This document shows, one piece after another, positions 14,144 to 18,649 of a stretch of 18,649 nucleotides of DNA. Origin of the DNA: Roseovarius sp. (GTDB taxonomy: Bacteria; Pseudomonadota; Alphaproteobacteria; Rhodobacterales; Rhodobacteraceae). Numbering within the stretch: position 1 is the stretch's first letter; the number at the start of each line of letters is the position of its first letter. The translations under genes were made by a program, and so were the position numbers. The stretch lies in the NCBI GenBank assembly GCA_021767845.1, contig JAASSQ010000024.1:1-18649 (forward strand). Reading direction: 5' to 3'. Below the pieces are notes generated by a model. The model saw nothing but the letters and a program-made list of their open reading frames with translations. It was not told where the DNA came from and ran no database searches.

Positions 14144-14510
14144 GCGTCTGGCCTGATAGCTAAGTCATGCGGCCAAGACCCTAAAAATGGCACATCATCT
14201 TGTTTTGCAGGGGGTCGCCGGACAAGATGATGTGGTGTTTTCCCTCAGAAAGTTATTGATTTCCATGAATTCCCATGGCATCCCTTTAACCACGATGAGG
14301 ACGGGAACAATGGGGCGCACAAAAGACCCCGAACATAAACTCCCAAGTCAGGTTTCATACAGGCACCCGCTTTCATCGAAACAAGAGATCCGGCGCGCGG
14401 GCGAGCAGACATCCCCCCAGGTGGCGCGCGCAGTCGGACACCCCCGCAAGCGCGGGACGAGGGCGGCGGATTGGGCAGTGGCAGCAGCTCAATCCGCCGT
14501 TTCGTTTCAA
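14144..14510 (+). ncRNA. Long mraZ leader, candidate UpsM-like sRNA
   Basis: The leader holds a perfect 13-bp hairpin (CACATCATCTTGT 14191-14203, ACAAGATGATGTG 14222-14234, followed by GTGTTTT) and a perfect 10-bp hairpin (14464-14473 with 14490-14499) followed by TTTCGTTT, which looks like a leaky terminator 45 nt before mraZ. A small hairpin CCCGC/GCGGG lies near 14444-14457. In Rhodobacter sphaeroides the dcw cluster is known to have an extended leader that yields the sRNA UpsM. Position and architecture match; sequence identity was not tested. Both ends are estimates. No supported coding frame lies in the region. Confidence 0.5.
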
Positions 14511-14544
14511 GGGGCATCCTGGGGAAACGGAGGCGGACGGGACA

Positions 14545-15048
14545 GTGGTTCGCAGGTTCAGAGGCGAGAGCCACCACAAGGTGGACAGCAAGGGCAGGGT
14601 ATCGATCCCGGCCTCCTTTCGCCGTGTCCTCGAGGCCTCGGACCCCAACTGGACCGACGGTCTGAACCCCGAACTGGTCATCGTCTATGGCGATCACCGC
14701 CGCAATTACCTGGAATGCTACACGATGGAGGCTATTGCCGAGGTGGACGCCAAGATCGACGCGCTGCCGCGCGGCTCGATGCAGCGCAAGATGCTGCAGC
14801 GCCTGTTCCACGGCCAATCCTATCCCACCAACGTGGACGAAACCGGCCGCCTGGTGCTGCCCGCCAAGCTGCGCCAGAAGATTGGGCTTGAGAACGAGGC
14901 CTTCTTCATCGCCGCCGGCGACACCTTCCAGATCTGGAAGCCCGAAACCTATGAAGAGGAAGAGCTGGCAAAGACCGAGCAGTGGCTGGACGATCTGCCA
15001 GACGACTTCGATCCGCTGTCCTTCCTCGACGCGCCGCAGGGGGACTGA
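14545..15048 (+). CDS. mraZ: MraZ, dcw-cluster transcriptional regulator
   Basis: This 167-aa protein consists of two AbrB/SpoVT-like swapped-hairpin domains, seen as DSKGRVSIPASFR (14-26) and DETGRLVLPAKLR (about 97-109). Its acidic C-terminal tail (YEEEELAKTEQWLDDLPDDF) is longer than in E. coli. MraZ binds tandem GGGN boxes and represses its own dcw operon; candidate boxes lie upstream. The start is GTG at 14545 (MVRRFRGE), with GGAGG 11 nt upstream, a rather long spacing. It is followed after 3 nt by rsmH, the usual first pair of the division and cell-wall cluster. Confidence 0.95.
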   Translation: MVRRFRGESHHKVDSKGRVSIPASFRRVLEASDPNWTDGLNPELVIVYGDHRRNYLECYTMEAIAEVDAKIDALPRGSMQRKMLQRLFHGQSYPTNVDETGRLVLPAKLRQKIGLENEAFFIAAGDTFQIWKPETYEEEELAKTEQWLDDLPDDFDPLSFLDAPQGD

Positions 15049-15051
15049 CGG

Positions 15052-16047
15052 ATGGCTGCCGCTGCCCGAGCCCCCGAACCGTCCGCTCCGCATATCCCCG
15101 TTCTCTTGCGCCCGCTTCTGCGGGCCGTGGCCCCGGTGTCGGGCACCTGGATCGACGGCACGCTGGGGGCGGGTGGCTATGCGCGCGGGCTTTTGCAGGC
15201 GGGCGCCGCCACGGTGATCGGCGTGGACCGCGACCCGCTGGCGCTGGACCTGGCGCGCGACTGGGGGGCGGATTACGGCGACCGGCTGGTGCTGGTGCGC
15301 GATACCTTTTCCAACATGGACGCCCATGCCGACGCGGTGGATGGCGTGGTGCTGGATCTGGGCGTCTCCTCGATGCAGCTTGACCTGGCCGAGCGCGGCT
15401 TTTCCTTCCTCAGGGACGGCCCGCTCGACATGCGTATGAGCCAGGACGGCCCCACCGCCGCCGATCTGGTCAACGACACGCCCGAGGGCGACCTGGCCGA
15501 CATCCTGTTCCTCTACGGCGAGGAGCGCGCCAGCCGCCGGATCGCGCGGGCCATCGTGCGCGCACGCTCGGCCGCGCCCATCAAGACCACGCTGCACCTG
15601 GCTGAAATCGTTGAAAAATGCCTGCCGCGCGCCAAGCCGGGGCAGGCCCACCCGGCGACCCGTAGCTTCCAGGCGCTGCGCATCGCCGTGAACGATGAAT
15701 TCGGCGAACTGGTCGCCGGGCTGGAGACCGCGGAACGCGCGCTCAAACCGGGTGGCAAGCTGGCGGTCGTGACCTTCCATTCGATCGAGGACCGCATGGT
15801 CAAGCGGTTCCTGCAGGCCAAGTCCGGCGGCGGGGGCGGCGGCAGCCGTCACGCGCCCGCGCTCACGCCCGCACCGGCGGAATTCGACGTGCCGCAGCGC
15901 AAGGCGATCGGCCCGGATGCCGACGAGCTGTCGGAAAATCCGCGCGCCCGCAGCGCCAAGCTGCGGGTGGCGATCCGCACCGACGCGCCCGCCACGCCGG
16001 CCGACCGCAAGGCCATCGGGATGCCATTGCTCAAGGGGGAAAGATGA
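15052..16047 (+). CDS. rsmH: 16S rRNA (cytosine1402-N4)-methyltransferase
   Basis: This 331-aa enzyme (formerly MraW) uses S-adenosylmethionine to methylate N4 of C1402 in the ribosomal P site. Visible motifs are HIPVLLRPLLRAV at the N-terminus, the SAM-binding GTLGAGGYARGLL, VIGVDRDPLA, VLDLGVSSMQLD, GPLDMRM, HPATRSFQALRIAVN and the C-terminal VTFHSIEDRMVKRFL. A glycine stretch (SGGGGGGS) lies near 261-268. The start is 4 nt after the mraZ stop and the end overlaps ftsL, so it belongs to the dcw operon. Confidence 0.96.
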   Translation: MAAAARAPEPSAPHIPVLLRPLLRAVAPVSGTWIDGTLGAGGYARGLLQAGAATVIGVDRDPLALDLARDWGADYGDRLVLVRDTFSNMDAHADAVDGVVLDLGVSSMQLDLAERGFSFLRDGPLDMRMSQDGPTAADLVNDTPEGDLADILFLYGEERASRRIARAIVRARSAAPIKTTLHLAEIVEKCLPRAKPGQAHPATRSFQALRIAVNDEFGELVAGLETAERALKPGGKLAVVTFHSIEDRMVKRFLQAKSGGGGGGSRHAPALTPAPAEFDVPQRKAIGPDADELSENPRARSAKLRVAIRTDAPATPADRKAIGMPLLKGER

Positions 16048-16397
16048 TGCGCAGCCTGTATTACTTCGTCACCGCGCTGGCCGTGATCGGCCTTGCCTTC
16101 TGGGCCTACCGCGAGAATTACGAGACGCAGGAGGCGCTGGCCGAGGCCGAGCAGCTTCAGCGCCAGATTTCCGACGCCCGCCAGCGGCTGCGCGTGCTCA
16201 ATGCCGAATGGGCCTATCTCAACCGGCCCGACCGCCTGCGCGAGCTGGCGGACCTGAATTTCGACAAGCTGGGCCTGCTGCCGCTCCAGCCGCACCAGTT
16301 CGGCAAGATCGACCAGGTGGCCTTCCCGCCCGAGGGCGAGATGCTGCTGCCGATCGTCAATCCGATCGAAGTATCCGAGACGGAGTCCCGGCCATGA
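16047..16397 (+). CDS. ftsL: Cell division protein FtsL
   Basis: This 116-aa bitopic membrane protein has a short cytoplasmic N-terminus, one membrane helix (about 4-20, LYYFVTALAVIGLAFWAY) and a periplasmic coiled coil (TQEALAEAEQLQRQISDARQ region through about residue 75). FtsL works with FtsB and FtsQ to recruit and activate FtsW-FtsI at the septum. Sequence is poorly conserved; size, topology and position between rsmH and ftsI make the call. ATGATG allows a start at 16044 or 16047; 16047 is preferred because AGGGGG (16034-16039) is then 7 nt away. It overlaps rsmH by one base and ftsI by 4 nt. Confidence 0.9.
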   Translation: MRSLYYFVTALAVIGLAFWAYRENYETQEALAEAEQLQRQISDARQRLRVLNAEWAYLNRPDRLRELADLNFDKLGLLPLQPHQFGKIDQVAFPPEGEMLLPIVNPIEVSETESRP

Positions 16398-18178
16398 TCC
16401 GCACCCCGCTGCGCCCGCTGGCCCGCATCCTCGAGGCCCGCGCCAAGGGCGAGAACCCCGACGCCATCGAACGCGAGAACATCCGCATCCGCCACGAACA
16501 GATGCGCGACCGCGCCCGGGTCCGCGCCGAGGGGCGCATCCTCGTGCTTGGCGTGATGTTCTTCTGCGCCTTCCTCACCATCGGCGGGCGGATGGGCGTG
16601 CTGGCCAATACCGAACCGACCGAGCCGCGCAGCTCGGTCGCCGGGGCGCAGATTCTCGCGCAGCGCGCCGACATCGTGGACCGCAAGGGCCGGATCCTTG
16701 CCACCAATTTCGAAACCCACAGCCTTTACGCGCAGCCGCCGCAGATGATCGACCCGGACCGCGCCGCCGCCAAGCTTGTGGAGATCTTCCCCGATCTCGA
16801 CCGCGAGCGGCTGGTCAAGGATTTCACCGGCAAGCGCAAGTTCCTGTGGATCAAGAAGAAAATCAGCCCCGAGCAGAAGCAGGCCGTGCATGACATCGGC
16901 GAGCCGGGCCTGCTTTTCGGCCCGCGCGAGATGCGCCTTTACCCCAATGGCAGCCTGGCCGCGCATGTCCTGGGCGGGGCAAGTTTCGGCCGCGAGGGCG
17001 TGCACGCCGCCGAGGTGATCGGCGTCGCCGGCATCGAAAAGGAATTCGACGCCCGCCTGCGCGACCCGGCGCACGGGCACGAGCCTTTGCGCCTGTCGCT
17101 CGATCTGTCGGTGCAGGCGGCGACCGAACGGGTGCTGCATGGCGGCATGACGCTGATGAACGCCAAGGGCGCCACCGCGATCCTGATGGAGGTCAAGACC
17201 GGCGAGATCATCTCGGTCGCCTCGCTGCCCGATTTCGACCCCAACGACCGCCCCCGCCCGCCGACCGAGGGCAACCCCAGCGACAGCCCCCTGTTCAACC
17301 GCGCGGTGCAGGGCGTCTACGAGCTTGGCTCGACCTTCAAGATCTTCGCGGTGGCGCAGGCGCTGGAACTGGGGCTGATCGAGCCGTCCACCGTGATCGA
17401 CACCGCCGGGCCGCTGCGCTGGGGGAAGCACCGCATCCGCGATTTCCGCGACTACGGCAACGAGATGTCCGCGACCAAGGTGATCGTGAAATCCTCGAAT
17501 ATCGGCACCGCGCGCATCGCCCAGATGATCGGCACCGAGCGCCAGCAATCCTTCCTGAAGGATCTGGGCTTCTTCGAGCCCACCCCGGTCGAGATCGTCG
17601 AGGCCGACGGCGCGCAGCCGCTTCTGCCGCCCAAGTGGTCGGAACTCTCCACGATGACCATTTCCTACGGCCACGGCCTGTCGGCCAGCCCGATGCACCT
17701 GGCCGCGGCCTATGCCACGCTGGCCAATGGCGGGCGCAAGGTCACGCCCACGCTGCTGCGCCACCCCACCGCCCAGCTTGGCCCGCGGGTGATGTCCGAG
17801 GCCACCGCGCGCGCCTCGCTCGACATGCTGCGCAAGGTGGTCAGCGAGGGCACCGCCAGCTTCGGCGAGGTCGAGGGCTATGCCGTGGCGGGCAAGACGG
17901 GCACCGCCGACAAGCCGAAAGAGCGCGGCGGCGGCTATCACGAGGACAAGGTGATCGCCACCTTCGCCAGCGTCTTTCCCGCCGACGATCCACAATACGT
18001 TCTGGTCGTCACGCTGGACGAACCGGTCGAGACCTCGGGCGACGAGCCGCGCCGCACCGCCGGCTGGACGGCCGTGCCCGTCGCCGCCGAGATCATCCGC
18101 CGCGTCGCGCCGCTTCTGGGGCTCAGGCCGCAGATTGAACCCGCCGACCTGGCTGGTATAACGCTGACATCGAATTGA
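16394..18178 (+). CDS. ftsI: Septal peptidoglycan transpeptidase FtsI (PBP3)
   Basis: This 594-aa class B penicillin-binding protein cross-links septal peptidoglycan. It has a cytoplasmic N-terminus, a membrane anchor at about 47-68 (GRILVLGVMFFCAFLTIGG), a pedestal domain beginning RADIVDRKGRILATN, and a transpeptidase domain with the three active-site motifs: nucleophile Ser313 in STFK (313-316), SSN at 367-369 and KTGTA at 501-505. Length is normal. ATG 16394 overlaps the ftsL stop by 4 nt. It lies in the standard dcw order before murE. Confidence 0.96.
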   Translation: MIRTPLRPLARILEARAKGENPDAIERENIRIRHEQMRDRARVRAEGRILVLGVMFFCAFLTIGGRMGVLANTEPTEPRSSVAGAQILAQRADIVDRKGRILATNFETHSLYAQPPQMIDPDRAAAKLVEIFPDLDRERLVKDFTGKRKFLWIKKKISPEQKQAVHDIGEPGLLFGPREMRLYPNGSLAAHVLGGASFGREGVHAAEVIGVAGIEKEFDARLRDPAHGHEPLRLSLDLSVQAATERVLHGGMTLMNAKGATAILMEVKTGEIISVASLPDFDPNDRPRPPTEGNPSDSPLFNRAVQGVYELGSTFKIFAVAQALELGLIEPSTVIDTAGPLRWGKHRIRDFRDYGNEMSATKVIVKSSNIGTARIAQMIGTERQQSFLKDLGFFEPTPVEIVEADGAQPLLPPKWSELSTMTISYGHGLSASPMHLAAAYATLANGGRKVTPTLLRHPTAQLGPRVMSEATARASLDMLRKVVSEGTASFGEVEGYAVAGKTGTADKPKERGGGYHEDKVIATFASVFPADDPQYVLVVTLDEPVETSGDEPRRTAGWTAVPVAAEIIRRVAPLLGLRPQIEPADLAGITLTSN

Positions 18179-18197
18179 GGCCGGTGCGCGGGGCGAT

Positions 18198-18649
18198 ATG
18201 GCGGCGGGGCAGAGCAAATCACTTTCCCAACTGGGGCTGACCGCGCAGGGCGGGCGGAGGGCCGATGTCACCGGCCTTGCCGTGGACAGCCGCGAGGTGC
18301 GTCCGGGGCATCTCTTCGCGGCGCTGCCCGGCACGCGCGTGCATGGCGGTGAGTTCATCCCCTACGCGCTGCGCATGGGCGCCGCGGCGATCCTGACCGA
18401 CGCCGTCGGCGCGCGGCTGGCCGCCGACGAGTTGGCCGACAGCGAGGCGGCGCTGATCGTGGCCGAAGACCCCCGCCAGACCCTGTCATTCGCCGCCGCG
18501 CTGTGGTTCGGCGCGCAGCCCGAAACCGTGGTCGGCGTGACCGGCACGAACGGCAAGACATCGATCGCCAGTTTCTGCCGCCAGATCTGGTCCGAACTGG
18601 GCTTTGCCGCCGTGAACATCGGCACCACCGGGGTCGAGGGCGCCCATGA
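18198..18649 (+). CDS. murE: UDP-MurNAc-tripeptide synthetase MurE (partial, 3' end beyond window)
   Basis: The first 150 codons of murE are present and the frame is open at the right edge. Visible are the N-terminal Mur domain (LAVDSREVRPGHLFAALPGTRVHG) and the ATP-binding P-loop GVTGTNGKTS at about 112-121, followed by NIGTTG. MurE adds the third amino acid, meso-diaminopimelate in Gram-negative bacteria, to UDP-MurNAc-dipeptide in the cytoplasm; the specificity motif lies outside the window. It begins 19 nt after ftsI with GGGG upstream of ATG 18198. Confidence 0.93.
   Translation, partial: MAAGQSKSLSQLGLTAQGGRRADVTGLAVDSREVRPGHLFAALPGTRVHGGEFIPYALRMGAAAILTDAVGARLAADELADSEAALIVAEDPRQTLSFAAALWFGAQPETVVGVTGTNGKTSIASFCRQIWSELGFAAVNIGTTGVEGAH

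Noticed and set aside
14187..14891. A 234-codon plus-strand frame beginning in the mraZ leader
   Set aside because: It starts at the 13-bp hairpin, runs into mraZ in another frame, and shows no domain.
14245..15852. A 535-codon minus-strand frame across the mraZ leader, mraZ and rsmH
   Set aside because: Shadow of mraZ and rsmH; no motif, no ribosome-binding site, and it crosses the structured leader.
16214..18358. A 714-codon open frame on the minus strand
   Set aside because: It lies antisense to ftsL, ftsI and murE, whose catalytic motifs are intact. Its translation is low-complexity Arg/Gly/His/Ala-rich, typical of a shadow frame in high-GC DNA.

Overview
This window looks like chromosome of a high-GC alphaproteobacterium of the Rhodobacteraceae, most likely the marine Roseobacter group. 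The evidence is a DMSP demethylase gene (dmdA) next to acrylyl-CoA reductase (acuI), which is the arrangement I recall from Ruegeria pomeroyi, together with DUF2842, a GTP cyclohydrolase II with an extra N-terminal domain, and an mraZ-led dcw cluster behind a long leader. I see no rRNA, tRNA, transposase, phage gene or CRISPR array. Most of the window is housekeeping sequence.

Layout. Bases 1-783 (minus) hold a secreted metallo-beta-lactamase-fold protein cut by the left edge. Then come purA (adenylosuccinate synthase) and a small DUF2842 membrane protein on plus, converging with ribA on minus. A divergent control region with a perfect 10-bp inverted repeat leads to an orphan OmpR-type response regulator. 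It is followed by a stretch that may encode a small RNA ending in a textbook terminator, then xth (exonuclease III). After a 250-nt gap with a heat-shock-like promoter come cnoX (thioredoxin-TPR co-chaperone), a LON-domain protein and a Trm112-like protein, the last two overlapping.

The accessory part is 7.7-12.65 kb. A GntR/FCD regulator on minus faces five plus-strand genes: a DUF2182 membrane protein, a DUF1326 cysteine-motif protein, a DinB-fold protein, dmdA and acuI. DUF1326, dinB and dmdA are joined by 1-4 nt overlaps, so three genes of unknown role appear wired into the DMSP demethylation unit. A tandem operator-like element lies between the regulator and the first gene. Two copies of a 50-nt hairpin repeat, with a compensatory base-pair change, bracket the region: one forms the 3' end of the regulator gene and one lies between dmdA and acuI.

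The right part has a universal stress protein and a GNAT acetyltransferase, then about 640 nt without a gene upstream of mraZ. That stretch contains GGGA boxes with 10-nt spacing (two exact copies of a 15-mer), a TATATT -10 element, and strong hairpins inside a roughly 400-nt mraZ leader, the place where the UpsM sRNA is made in Rhodobacter sphaeroides. The dcw cluster follows as a tight operon: mraZ, rsmH, ftsL, ftsI and the start of murE, which runs off the right edge.
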